NCBI RefSeq assembly: GCF_025985425.1
Contig: NZ_CP094972.1
Span: forward strand, 2,666,001-2,730,000
Reading direction: 5' to 3'
Source of the DNA: Entomomonas sp. E2T0
GTDB lineage: Bacteria; Pseudomonadota; Gammaproteobacteria; Pseudomonadales; Pseudomonadaceae
DNA length: 64,000 bases
Shown here: positions 41,455 to 49,487 of the stretch, piece by piece
Layout: every line of letters begins with the position of its first letter
Numbering within the stretch: position 1 is the stretch's first letter
Program-made: the position numbers and the translations under genes
The notes under the pieces: generated by a model
Database searches by the model: none
Told to the model about the DNA's origin: nothing
The model's input: only the letters and a program-made list of their open reading frames with translations

Positions 41455-42276
41455 TTAGCAACAGCACTCTTCTTCAATAGTTACTTGTTCTGTTAGTACC
41501 CAACCACCTTGACCTAAATAAAGTTTTGCTTCAGAGTCAGTATAGGATACAACTTCTTCACTTTGACCTTGTTCGTTTGTTATTCCTTCAGCTAATACTT
41601 CGCCATTACTACCTACTATCTTGTAATAAGCATCTGCTATAGGATTTTGATTTTTGTCTACGAGGTTTAGTTGCCCTCTGTATTGAGTGTCTTCACTACT
41701 ACACCCTGAACATTCATTTCTGTCAGCTAGCAGCACTTGTTCTGAGAATGTCCAACCACCTTGACCTATATATACTTTAGCCCCTGGTCCTTCATTAGTT
41801 GCTACTTCTATACTTTTACCTTGCTGATCAGTAAAACCTTCAGCTAAAACAGTACCTTGGTCAGTGACTATTTTGTAGTATTTGTCAGTTATGGGGGTTT
41901 GCTTGTTGTCGATAAGCGTAAGCGTTCCTCTATAGATTCCTTGTTGTTTTTCTGCTATTTGCTTAAAACCATTTTTATAGATAATGGGTGGAGCTACTGT
42001 CGGTGCCACTGCATTTTCTTTGGCTAATGGTGGAACTGGTATAGCAGGTGTTCCTTCCATTGGTACACCACCAGTCCATACTGGCATTGTCATCCATATC
42101 CCTGCGGGATTTAATACAATATGTTGACCACCTGCTTTTAAGGTTAGGGATAAGCCACCATCAATAATACATTGCATTCCAGCTTTTAGATTAATTTCCA
42201 TCCCTGCTTCTGTAGTTTTTACTGTACCTACTGTGGTATGTTCTGCTATAGCTACATCTTTGTAGTCGTTCATCAT
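41455..42276 (-). CDS. VgrG C-terminal extension with two transthyretin-like repeats (3' part of split vgrG)
   Basis: This 273-residue frame begins MMNDYKDVAIAEHTTVGTVK, then AGMEINLKAGMQCIIDGG and LKAGGQHIVLNPAGIWM, the DUF2345-type end of a VgrG needle. It continues with a Pro-rich linker and two tandem repeats of about 70 residues (each YRGxLxLxDxxQxPIxDxYY...AEGxTxxQG...GQGGW...EQV) and ends in ECCC. The frame is already open from 42321, upstream of the ATG, and reads HHLTELDRKTQ, typical VgrG sequence. It is therefore probably the displaced 3' end of the preceding gene. Transthyretin-like VgrG tails are known to carry effectors. Confidence 0.75.
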   Translation of the reverse strand: MMNDYKDVAIAEHTTVGTVKTTEAGMEINLKAGMQCIIDGGLSLTLKAGGQHIVLNPAGIWMTMPVWTGGVPMEGTPAIPVPPLAKENAVAPTVAPPIIYKNGFKQIAEKQQGIYRGTLTLIDNKQTPITDKYYKIVTDQGTVLAEGFTDQQGKSIEVATNEGPGAKVYIGQGGWTFSEQVLLADRNECSGCSSEDTQYRGQLNLVDKNQNPIADAYYKIVGSNGEVLAEGITNEQGQSEEVVSYTDSEAKLYLGQGGWVLTEQVTIEEECCC

Positions 42277-42302
42277 GATTTGAGTTTTACGATCTAGTTC
42301 AG

Positions 42303-44114
42303 TTAAATGATGTTCTTCACTTTATTTTTGGTGTATCTGTTTTTTACTATGGTTTCTGAGTGTTCGTTTTGTACTTGTAGGTGGCTGTTGTTGTTAACTT
42401 GTACGGTATGATTATTTTTAGTGAGTTGATCATAATCTTTCTGTGCTTGTACAAAGATTTGTTCTTGCCCTGCTTTGTCTTCTATTCTTAGTTCATTAGA
42501 ACCTACACCACCTTTGGATGAGCTTGTTTTAAATACGGATCGAGTTTTATTAGCAGGTAGGTCATAAGGGACTTTGTTAACGCCATTATGGATTGCTCCA
42601 GAAATTATGGGGTGATCAGGATCTCCTTCCAGAAAATCTACCATCACTTCCATACCTACTCTAGGTATAACAACTGTACCATAGCCATCATGCGCCCAGT
42701 TACTTGCTACTCTGATCCAGTAGGAGCTATTTTCATCGTATGTACCTTCTCTGTCCCAATGGAATTGAACTTTGATTCGTCCATACTCATCACAGTAGAT
42801 TTCTTCACCTGCTGCGCCTGTTACAATGGCTGTTTGCGAACCTAGTACTTTGGGTTTTGGATGTCTTAAAGCAGGTCTGTAGGGCACATCTTGTGGAATG
42901 GCGTTGAATACGTTGAAATAACCTTGTTGTTGGTCATTTACTGAAAATTCTAACTGGGTATCTATATCAAGATATTTATGCAGTTGACTAGGTATAGTGG
43001 TACTGGCTGCACTAGCTGTTCCTGCAAAGGCTTCTAAAACTTGTGGTTGATAGCCTTTATGTTTTATTTGGGTAATTAGCCAAGGTTTGTCAGCATCCAT
43101 TGTATCTAGGCTAGGATGTCCCTCGATAGTGATGTAATAACCACTGTGTAGATCTGGAATGTCTGAATATCCATCACCTGTTAGGTGGTTAGCTCTGAGA
43201 CGTTCAATTTGTATTTTAGCCAGTTGTTCATTTCTGGCTTTGTCCATACCTGAACTTGGATAGTCGTAGTGTTCTAAGTTTGGTTCTGTGGCTTCGTTAC
43301 CTTTTTGGCTTTGTTTACCTTGACTAGCCCCTTCAGGGATTTTCATGTTGGTAAAGTTGTAGTCACGCCATGCTGCTGTTTGAGTTTTTGAAGCAAGTGA
43401 TACATCAAAGTATTTTAAGGCTTGTTGGTCTGCAACCATGCCTGTATCACTCATGTATTTAACTGCTTCTGCTATGCTTGGAAAGAATGGCATGGCATCA
43501 GTAAAAATCATTTTATGACCATTACTTTCATGTTGAAAGTAATATGCAATACCTTCTTCTTGGCAAAGGCGCGACACAAAATGGTAGTCAGATTCATCGT
43601 ATTGAACACAAAAATCTCTGACTGGATAGCTTTCTTTGAATTTGTATTCAAAGCCAGTGTTAGCTCCTTCCATCAGACCATGTTCTTCTAAGATGGTTTT
43701 TATAATATCAGGGGTAGTTTTTTGAACAAATTTGCGTTGATTAACTCTACGCATTAGGTTAGTAAAACGTGGTGTAATGATAATAGAGAAGGTTGTATAG
43801 TGTTGGCTTATAGGCCCTCTTTTAACACTCTGTACAATTCCATGCGTACCATTACCAGATGTGCCTTCAGGAGTAAAACTTATAAAGACTGATTTACTTA
43901 GGAGTTGAGTAATATCAAAACGGATATGTTTGTTAATTAAGGTTATTTCAAAAGCATAAGGTGTTGATATACCTTCGACTCCTTGAAAAGATAATATTTG
44001 TAATTTATCTATTGCTGTTTTAGGTTGTTCTTCAGCTATTGATAGTTGATTATTTTGTGCAGAAGAGTCGTCCCAAAATAATTGAAAATGAGTTTCACTA
44101 GCATTATAAAACAA
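42303..44114 (-). CDS. vgrG: VgrG type VI secretion spike protein, 5' part of a split gene
   Basis: This 603-residue protein has the gp27-like region (about 25-390, including RDFCVQYDESDYHFVSRLCQ) and the gp5-like OB domain (about 425-525: GEEIYCDEYGRIKVQFHWDR, SYWIRVASNWAHDGYGTVVIPRVGMEVMVDFLEG). It then enters the beta-helix repeat region (HSETIVKNRYTKNK) and stops abruptly at 42303. The continuation lies in the -1 frame just downstream. No other type VI genes are in the window, so it must use an apparatus encoded elsewhere. Whether the N-terminal part works alone is unknown. Confidence 0.9.
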   Translation of the reverse strand: MFYNASETHFQLFWDDSSAQNNQLSIAEEQPKTAIDKLQILSFQGVEGISTPYAFEITLINKHIRFDITQLLSKSVFISFTPEGTSGNGTHGIVQSVKRGPISQHYTTFSIIITPRFTNLMRRVNQRKFVQKTTPDIIKTILEEHGLMEGANTGFEYKFKESYPVRDFCVQYDESDYHFVSRLCQEEGIAYYFQHESNGHKMIFTDAMPFFPSIAEAVKYMSDTGMVADQQALKYFDVSLASKTQTAAWRDYNFTNMKIPEGASQGKQSQKGNEATEPNLEHYDYPSSGMDKARNEQLAKIQIERLRANHLTGDGYSDIPDLHSGYYITIEGHPSLDTMDADKPWLITQIKHKGYQPQVLEAFAGTASAASTTIPSQLHKYLDIDTQLEFSVNDQQQGYFNVFNAIPQDVPYRPALRHPKPKVLGSQTAIVTGAAGEEIYCDEYGRIKVQFHWDREGTYDENSSYWIRVASNWAHDGYGTVVIPRVGMEVMVDFLEGDPDHPIISGAIHNGVNKVPYDLPANKTRSVFKTSSSKGGVGSNELRIEDKAGQEQIFVQAQKDYDQLTKNNHTVQVNNNSHLQVQNEHSETIVKNRYTKNKVKNII

Positions 44115-44304
44115 TTCGTTACTCCTTCGAACCTATGTTATCACTTGTACATAGGTATGTAATTCCTCATATAATTATCATCCCCCTACTGCATTAACAG
44201 CACCATTAATGATAATTAACCATACATTTTATAGAATTTATTTAAATTACATAACGACTTTTAATTATTCTAGTACGTCATAAAACTCATATTATTTTTT
44301 TAAT

Positions 44305-44994
44305 TTATTTTGTTTGGCATTTAGTTAAATCAACTGTTGAAATATAGTTATTGCCCCATCCCATAATACAAGCAGTACGTTGATTTCTAGTTTTTTCCCA
44401 GTGAGTAACAGGATAAGCTTTGTTCCATGCTTGAAAAAGTTGTTTATCTTGTGTTGATAATCGTAAATGATAACGATCATACATATAGAGACTAATTCTG
44501 GCCACAATACCCCTTACTTCTTGTCTAGGCATTATTTTACGTTTTTTAAAGTCTATGATGGTTTGACATTGACCATATTTAGAAGGTTGACCAGGTAGCC
44601 ATCCAAACATGAAGTCTTGACGATCAGCATTCACTTCTCCGATCACAGGAATAAGGTTGTGCAGATCTGCTTCGATTTTAGCAAACTCAGGATCATTATT
44701 TTGGCAATATTTACGTTTGCCTTTCTGCCAACATTGACGTTGTTTTCCTATCACTGCCGCAGGTACTACATGCTCCCACTCTACTCTTTCAGCACGATTA
44801 CGTTGGGTATTCTTACGAATTTTGTAGCCACAACTATTTAAATCGATTTGTTTATGTTTATTGTAGGTACATCCACAGTAAAGTTCGGTATTGTTATCAA
44901 AGTAGATTTGATTAGTTAGTTGCTTTGCTTCAAAGAAAGTACTTGGCTGTGCTTGAGCGGCTAAAGGTACAAGTATTAAAGTAATTAACCTCAT
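44305..44994 (-). CDS. Secreted endonuclease I-family DNase
   Basis: This 229-residue nuclease has a short N-terminal signal (MRLITLILVPLAAQAQ). The endonuclease I signature is present: VEWEHVVPAAVIG (catalytic His near residue 77), LHNLIPVIGEVNADRQDF (near 112-130), and RGIVARISLYM near 165. Several Cys suggest disulfides in the periplasm or outside the cell. Relatives are EndA/Dns-type periplasmic DNases. It sits between vgrG and the ICE backbone and lacks the two-hairpin leader found on backbone genes, so it is probably cargo. It could degrade incoming or extracellular DNA; an effector role is less likely given its own export signal. Confidence 0.88.
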   Translation of the reverse strand: MRLITLILVPLAAQAQPSTFFEAKQLTNQIYFDNNTELYCGCTYNKHKQIDLNSCGYKIRKNTQRNRAERVEWEHVVPAAVIGKQRQCWQKGKRKYCQNNDPEFAKIEADLHNLIPVIGEVNADRQDFMFGWLPGQPSKYGQCQTIIDFKKRKIMPRQEVRGIVARISLYMYDRYHLRLSTQDKQLFQAWNKAYPVTHWEKTRNQRTACIMGWGNNYISTVDLTKCQTK

Positions 44995-45172
44995 AGTTTA
45001 GTTTATTTTCACCTTAATAGAGTAATTTAAAAGCATCATACTCTATAGAATATGATACTGGATAAAGTATGGTATTCTCTTAAATATGATATAAGTAAAT
45101 CAAAATTCCTGACATTCATCATAAAATCTCTATGTATATAGGAGAAGTTAAATGTTTAAAGATGGTTAATAG

Positions 45173-45583
45173 TTATATTGCTTGTTCAAACTCATTGATT
45201 GCTCTACATAATGCTTCAATGTTTTCAACCGTTGGACTATAACCTTTACCTTGAAAAAATATACAAAACAGATCTTGACTAGGATTTTTAACATTAGTGT
45301 ATTCATCATAAACTAATGCCTCCCTCAATTTTTCTCTGTTCTCCACTTGGACTAAATGACATTCAATGTATGTTTTTAGTCTTTCTCTTAGGTCTACATT
45401 CATAAATGCTGCCATTTCATCAGTAGTCATTTTACCTTCAACACTTGAATAAGCATCAAACATTAACTCTAATGTATCTTCAACATCAGGAATAAGACCT
45501 GAATCTACCAAAAATGGATAGATATTTTGTGCAATATGAGCACCCTCTAGTTGACACAGTGTAAAGTAGAGTTTATTTTTCAT
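45173..45583 (-). CDS. Half-length member of the six-gene ICE paralog family
   Basis: This 136-residue protein of unknown function aligns with the N-terminal half of the next five genes. It shares the Leu/Pro-Asp segment (LVDSGLIPDVEDTLELM), the ENREKLREALVYDEY stretch and the following DLFCIFFQGKGYSPTVENIE, then ends where the full-length paralogs have their second half. It starts 9 bases after the upstream paralog and has no leader of its own. It is probably a truncated copy or a one-domain variant. Confidence 0.65.
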   Translation of the reverse strand: MKNKLYFTLCQLEGAHIAQNIYPFLVDSGLIPDVEDTLELMFDAYSSVEGKMTTDEMAAFMNVDLRERLKTYIECHLVQVENREKLREALVYDEYTNVKNPSQDLFCIFFQGKGYSPTVENIEALCRAINEFEQAI

Positions 45584-45592
45584 AAATACCCC

Positions 45593-46288
45593 CTAATCTG
45601 CATAGGATACATAAAGAACTAAAAAATCAGGCTTATGCCCCTTAATCTCCATAAAGTTTGGAATATAATCACTGATTATTTTCCAAATAGCGTCATAGTA
45701 CTCAAGGGCCTGATGACCTAATGTTTCACCACTTTCTCGTAGATACCCTGTCTCAATAATATGAGTACTGGATACGCCACAGCTGTAATCAACTATCTGC
45801 TCACAAATACCATCGGTATCAATTTCTTTTATTTTAGTCACTACTTCCGCAGGAACTGATAAGGTATAAGTATTAGCTACTTCTACATTGCCCTGTAAGT
45901 AAGTATGGCTATAATTTACAATGATTTTATCAAGAGCTTCTAATTCTTCAGTAGTCGGATCTTGATAAGTTATTCCAGCAAAGCTAATTTTAAAACTATC
46001 TTTACTGGAATCTTCCTCACAGAAAATTTCCTCAACTCTTAGTAATTTTTTAGCCTGTTCTTTATTAGGTGAAAATACCCCACTTAATAAAATATGTTGT
46101 ACACGCTCTATAAACAATCTATTTAGCTTGTGACCATATTCTGATAAATTACCTGCATTTTCTTTAAATAACGCTATAACTTCATCTTCTTCAGGTAACA
46201 TATCTACATGAAGTTGAATATACTCATAAAGACTATCTGCAATAGGTGAATAGCCAGTTTCTGTTAATGCCACGATGACACGACTCAT
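45593..46288 (-). CDS. ICE paralog family protein 2 (uncharacterised)
   Basis: This protein of about 231 residues starts at the ATG at 46288 (MSRVIVALTETGYSPIADSL), preceded by GGAG. The family pattern is a GYS..A..LY N-terminus, an LPxxxxVxxLF helix, a LN..F.E segment and a central DSFKISFAG strand. The C-terminal half has YTLSVPAEVV and ends near FLVLYVSY. No catalytic motif is visible and no known family is recognised. It has the two-hairpin leader described at 46289. Confidence 0.7.
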   Translation of the reverse strand: MSRVIVALTETGYSPIADSLYEYIQLHVDMLPEEDEVIALFKENAGNLSEYGHKLNRLFIERVQHILLSGVFSPNKEQAKKLLRVEEIFCEEDSSKDSFKISFAGITYQDPTTEELEALDKIIVNYSHTYLQGNVEVANTYTLSVPAEVVTKIKEIDTDGICEQIVDYSCGVSSTHIIETGYLRESGETLGHQALEYYDAIWKIISDYIPNFMEIKGHKPDFLVLYVSYAD

Positions 46289-46364
46289 AGTAAAATCTCC
46301 AAATAAATAATAGTTAATTTGGAGAAACACTATTCCCACTAGGGAATAATGCTTCCCCAGTGGG
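46289..46364 (-). promoter_or_regulatory. Two-hairpin leader A
   Basis: Read on the minus strand, hairpin one has arms CCCACTGGGGAA / TTCCCTAGTGGG. Hairpin two, TCTCCAAAT / ATTTGGAGA, encloses the ribosome-binding GGAG of the gene starting at 46288. Confidence 0.7.
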
Positions 46365-46378
46365 TTGTGTTTAAGAAC

Positions 46379-47071
46379 TTAGTTCTCTTTTACGTTAATC
46401 ACATAGAAATTAGCTTTACTAAAGTGAGCTAATCTCCAATGGCTCTTACGATAATACTTGTTAAAGACAGCTTTAACTTGGCGTATTAGGTAAGTATTCT
46501 TGCGTTGACGATAAAGTTTATAAATAAGTCCTGTTTGTAAAATATAAGTAGCAAACTCCTGCTTATCGCAAGGCTTTGCTGTTGTTTGTAATAGATAACT
46601 ATCTAGTCCATCTATTGCCAACAACTTCTCTATCAATTGTTGAGAAGCCTCTAATGAGAATGATACTTGTGGTTCTAAATCAGCAATTAAAAACTCTTTT
46701 TCATATCTATTAATTGCGTAATATAGTTCTACTAGTCTTTCACTATCTGCATGGCTTACGATTGTTCCCATAAAACCAATTTGAAAGCTATCTTTCCTAG
46801 AGTTTTCCTGTAAATTAATGGTTAATGTTAGCAATTTAGTTATCTTCTCTCGATTTTCATCAGATACACCACTGAGTAGTGCCTCTTTTGTAGCCTCCAA
46901 AAAAAGATAATTAAGCTTATTACCTATATCACTCATGCTAGTACCACTGTTTAAAATACGTAGTACTACATTTCCATCAGGGAGTTTCCCTAGACTTTTC
47001 ACAAAGTAATATAGTTCTTCAGCTAATTTCGAATAGCCAGTTGCCACTATAGTTTCCATTGCTTTTAACAT
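46379..47071 (-). CDS. ICE paralog family protein 3 (uncharacterised)
   Basis: This protein of about 230 residues begins MLKAMETIVATGYSKLAEEL after GGAGAT. It is close to the next gene: shared VLRIL, GNKLNYLFLE, ENREKI, DSFQIGF, VSFSLEASQQLIEKLLAIDG and TYILQTGLI blocks. The C-terminal end reads FYVINVKEN, the family end motif (F/L-Y/I-V-I-N-V). Mostly helical by composition, with no signal peptide or membrane helix, so probably cytoplasmic. Confidence 0.7.
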   Translation of the reverse strand: MLKAMETIVATGYSKLAEELYYFVKSLGKLPDGNVVLRILNSGTSMSDIGNKLNYLFLEATKEALLSGVSDENREKITKLLTLTINLQENSRKDSFQIGFMGTIVSHADSERLVELYYAINRYEKEFLIADLEPQVSFSLEASQQLIEKLLAIDGLDSYLLQTTAKPCDKQEFATYILQTGLIYKLYRQRKNTYLIRQVKAVFNKYYRKSHWRLAHFSKANFYVINVKEN

Positions 47072-47128
47072 TTTTATCTCCAAAATAAATTTAGAGATAC
47101 TCCCCATTGGGGACGTATCCCCAATGGG
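47072..47128 (-). promoter_or_regulatory. Two-hairpin leader C
   Basis: Hairpin one is CCCATTGGGGA / TCCCCAATGGG. Hairpin two pairs ATCTCTAAA with TTTGGAGAT, which holds the GGAG before the ATG at 47071. Confidence 0.7.
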
Positions 47129-47142
47129 TTATTTAAGGTTTA

Positions 47143-47838
47143 TTAAGCCTTTACATTGATCACAATAAATTCAGCATTAAAAGGATGTGTAACAGAATTC
47201 TCTCTTAATCTCCCCATATAGGGACGTATTAAGCTATGAAGCTGTGACAGCTTTTCAAAGCTAACTTCCTGTGACCTCCATAACTGCCTGATAAGTCCTT
47301 GGTGCAAAATGTAAGTTTCATGTTCTCTGTTATCCGTTGGTTCAACTGCTGTTTGATATAGAAAGGTATTTAATCCCTCTATTGCTAACAATGAATCAAT
47401 CAACTGATTAGGAGCCTCCAATGAAAACGTTACTTTTCTTGTAAGGTTATTAGCTAGATAATCTCGCTCATACCTTTGTAATGAAAAATAGAAATCATCT
47501 AATACAGCAGTATCTACATAGCCTAAAGTTCTATCTAAAAATCTAATTTCAAACTGATCTTGAGTAGAATCTTCGTGTAGATCTTCCCGTATTAGTAGCA
47601 TGGCACGTACTTTTTCTCTGTTTTCCTGAGACACCGCATTTAATAAGGCTTCTCTGGTACATTCTAAGAATACGTGATTTAGCTGATTACCTATTTCATT
47701 AAAATCAGTACTACCCTTAAGTATCTGTAGGACTGTTTCTTCATCAGGTAATTGCCCCCGACTTTTTACAAAATCATATAGATCATTAGCTAGTTCTGAA
47801 TAACCTAAAGCAACAATTCTTGCTATTGTTTTTGACAT
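47143..47838 (-). CDS. ICE paralog family protein 4 (uncharacterised)
   Basis: This 231-residue protein starts at the ATG at 47838 (MSKTIARIVALGYSELANDL). It is the clearest family member: YDFVKSRGQLPDEETVLQIL, IGNQLNHVFLE, VSQENREKV, VTFSLEAPNQLIDSLLAIEG, TYILHQGLI, and C-terminal EFIVINVK. It is most similar to the gene downstream, suggesting recent tandem duplication. Function unknown. Confidence 0.7.
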   Translation of the reverse strand: MSKTIARIVALGYSELANDLYDFVKSRGQLPDEETVLQILKGSTDFNEIGNQLNHVFLECTREALLNAVSQENREKVRAMLLIREDLHEDSTQDQFEIRFLDRTLGYVDTAVLDDFYFSLQRYERDYLANNLTRKVTFSLEAPNQLIDSLLAIEGLNTFLYQTAVEPTDNREHETYILHQGLIRQLWRSQEVSFEKLSQLHSLIRPYMGRLRENSVTHPFNAEFIVINVKA

Positions 47839-47900
47839 ATTAATCTCCAAAATAATAAAAAATGGAGATACTCCCCATTGGGGAATATCTCCCCAATGGG
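47839..47900 (-). promoter_or_regulatory. Two-hairpin leader B
   Basis: Hairpin one is CCCATTGGGGA / TCCCCAATGGG. Hairpin two is ATCTCCA / TGGAGAT, covering the ribosome-binding site of the gene at 47838. The sequence is close to leader C. Confidence 0.7.
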
Positions 47901-47923
47901 TGTATAAAATTAATTGAACAACA

Positions 47924-48634
47924 TTACTTTACTGTTAACACTATAAAATCAGGATTTTCATCTGGGACATCACAATAACTATCATTATGTGCCCAAAGTA
48001 TATCTGCTGCTTTAAGGTAACAATAAACACCCTGCTCTCGTGTTTTTTTTCGCCTCATCTCTCCCAACCGTAATAAATAGGTATTAGGAATAGTTTTGTT
48101 TTCAATATTCGGATTAGTTACCTGATCTAAATATTTACTTACAGCTCCCTTATTTAACTTATCTAATACCAGTTGTGGAACGGTGAGTGAAAAAGTCACA
48201 TTTGCTTGAATACCGTTACTAACAAGATTCTTTGCATATTCTTCAATATACTTCTGAAGCTCTATTAATAACTCTACATTTGTTCCTAGAACCCGATGAT
48301 GTAAAAAAACAAACTCACAATTATCAAATTCAGGATTTGTTGCATCAAATTTTTTATTAACCTGTAACTGTTGCTCTATAATATCTCTACAATCACGATT
48401 AATACTTCTGTAAATAACTTTAACCGCTTGTTCCATCATGTATTGATTGATGTTATGGGCTAAAGATATTTCATCCCTTGAATGCTCAACTACTTCATTC
48501 AAAAGATCCGTCATTGTAGGAACTCTATAGGCCTTACATTTACGCTCAATCTTACAAACAAACTCATATAAGTAACTAGCTAGGCTCGTACCACCATACC
48601 TTACAAGTATTTGACCACTATTAAAAATTGCCAT
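47924..48634 (-). CDS. ICE paralog family protein 5 (uncharacterised)
   Basis: This protein of about 236 residues starts at 48634 (MAIFNSGQILVRYGGTSLAS). It is more divergent: the N-terminal helix contains CKIERKCKAYRVPTM, the middle NCEFVFLHHRVLG, and the second half VTFSLTVPQLVLDKLN and TYLLRLGEMRR. The end DFIVLTVK keeps the family pattern. Soluble, probably helical with a few strands. Function unknown. Confidence 0.65.
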   Translation of the reverse strand: MAIFNSGQILVRYGGTSLASYLYEFVCKIERKCKAYRVPTMTDLLNEVVEHSRDEISLAHNINQYMMEQAVKVIYRSINRDCRDIIEQQLQVNKKFDATNPEFDNCEFVFLHHRVLGTNVELLIELQKYIEEYAKNLVSNGIQANVTFSLTVPQLVLDKLNKGAVSKYLDQVTNPNIENKTIPNTYLLRLGEMRRKKTREQGVYCYLKAADILWAHNDSYCDVPDENPDFIVLTVK

Positions 48635-48703
48635 TTTTATAATCTCCATTAGTTAATTAGTAATAAACTTGGAGATACTCCACTGGGGAATATCCCCAAT
48701 GGG
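48635..48703 (-). promoter_or_regulatory. Two-hairpin leader D
   Basis: Hairpin one is built from CCCATTGGGGA / TCCCCAGTGG. Hairpin two is ATCTCCA / TGGAGAT with a longer loop, over the ribosome-binding site of the gene at 48634. Confidence 0.65.
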
Positions 48704-48719
48704 TGTTGGTTAAAGTTTT

Positions 48720-49418
48720 TTATTCTTCAGCTAGATTAATTATCAAATAATCAGGTAAAAAATCTTCTGCATGTAGAATAAATCGGTTGTAGTCCTTAAT
48801 CACATCGAATGTTCTTTGAACAAAGCCAAAGTGATTTTTAGTTTCAGTATCATGTTGCCGCATAAGGCCAACATCTAATAGATAGCCTGTAATGGTAGGC
48901 TGACTATTTATTTCACCACTACGAAACATTAATGGACACATATACCTATCCAGTTTTTCCTCTGTTAGCTGATTAAGAGCTTTTTGAGGTAATGTCACTG
49001 AAAAGGTTGTATGACCATTAAAACCACCTAAGTGAAGGTTTAAAATGTAATAATCCATGTATTTACAGAATGTTTTTATATCTTCTCTCGTTGGATTTTC
49101 AAACATGTACTGTAAAAAATGGATACTACAACGATCTCCACTTGGATCTCCGTCATGCTTCCAGTATTGAACATTTAATAGCGTTGCAACAGCAGCTTTA
49201 CCTGTTCCTGCACTTTTAAGCAATGCTTCATTTAGTAGTGACACGTAGTATTTGTTAATAGCATGTGCTACTTCAACTGAGCTATCACAATTTTTAATTA
49301 CACTGAGAAGTTGATCATCATTGGGCAATGAATAACGCAGATCAGCTAAGCTTTGTGCAATTAAATAGGCTAACTTAGTATAATCACTGTTATACACAGT
49401 GTTTGGTAGATCTAACAT
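48720..49418 (-). CDS. ICE paralog family protein 6 (uncharacterised)
   Basis: This 232-residue protein is first in transcription order of the paralog run. Family features are YTKLAYLIAQSLADLRYSLP, DQLLSVIKN, INKYYVSLLNEALLKSAG, RCSIHFLQYMF, TTFSVTLPQKALNQL and GYLLDVGLMRQ, ending DYLIINLAEE. It follows the helicase gene by 69 bases that hold leader E. Function unknown. Confidence 0.65.
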   Translation of the reverse strand: MLDLPNTVYNSDYTKLAYLIAQSLADLRYSLPNDDQLLSVIKNCDSSVEVAHAINKYYVSLLNEALLKSAGTGKAAVATLLNVQYWKHDGDPSGDRCSIHFLQYMFENPTREDIKTFCKYMDYYILNLHLGGFNGHTTFSVTLPQKALNQLTEEKLDRYMCPLMFRSGEINSQPTITGYLLDVGLMRQHDTETKNHFGFVQRTFDVIKDYNRFILHAEDFLPDYLIINLAEE

Positions 49419-49475
49419 GTATTTTCTCCTAGTAATAAGGAGAAACTTCCACCAGGGAAGTTTCTCCCTAGTGGG
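49419..49475 (-). promoter_or_regulatory. Two-hairpin leader E
   Basis: Hairpin one is CCACTAGGGA / TCCCTGGTGG. Hairpin two is a perfect 8-bp TTTCTCCT / AGGAGAAA with a 7-base loop, fully covering the AGGAG site. The anti-SD strand can instead pair with AGGGAGAAACTT in hairpin one. Confidence 0.8.
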
Positions 49476-49487
49476 TAAGTTGTTTTA

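Noticed and set aside
42334-42347. A AAA AAC slippery heptamer in the vgrG frame, suggesting programmed -1 frameshifting
   Set aside because: After a slip there, the -1 frame meets TAA at 42322-42324 before reaching the 3' part, so it cannot produce the joined protein. No slippery site lies in the 42303-42321 window.
38942-44114. A complete type VI secretion system
   Set aside because: Only vgrG and likely effector-related genes are present. No TssB, TssC, TssJKLM, Hcp or ClpV-like frames were found in the window.
45125-45170. Plus-strand mini-gene with AGGAG and ATG before the paralog array
   Set aside because: The frame ends after five codons (ATG TTT AAA GAT GGT TAA) and has no paralog or leader; chance is the simpler explanation.
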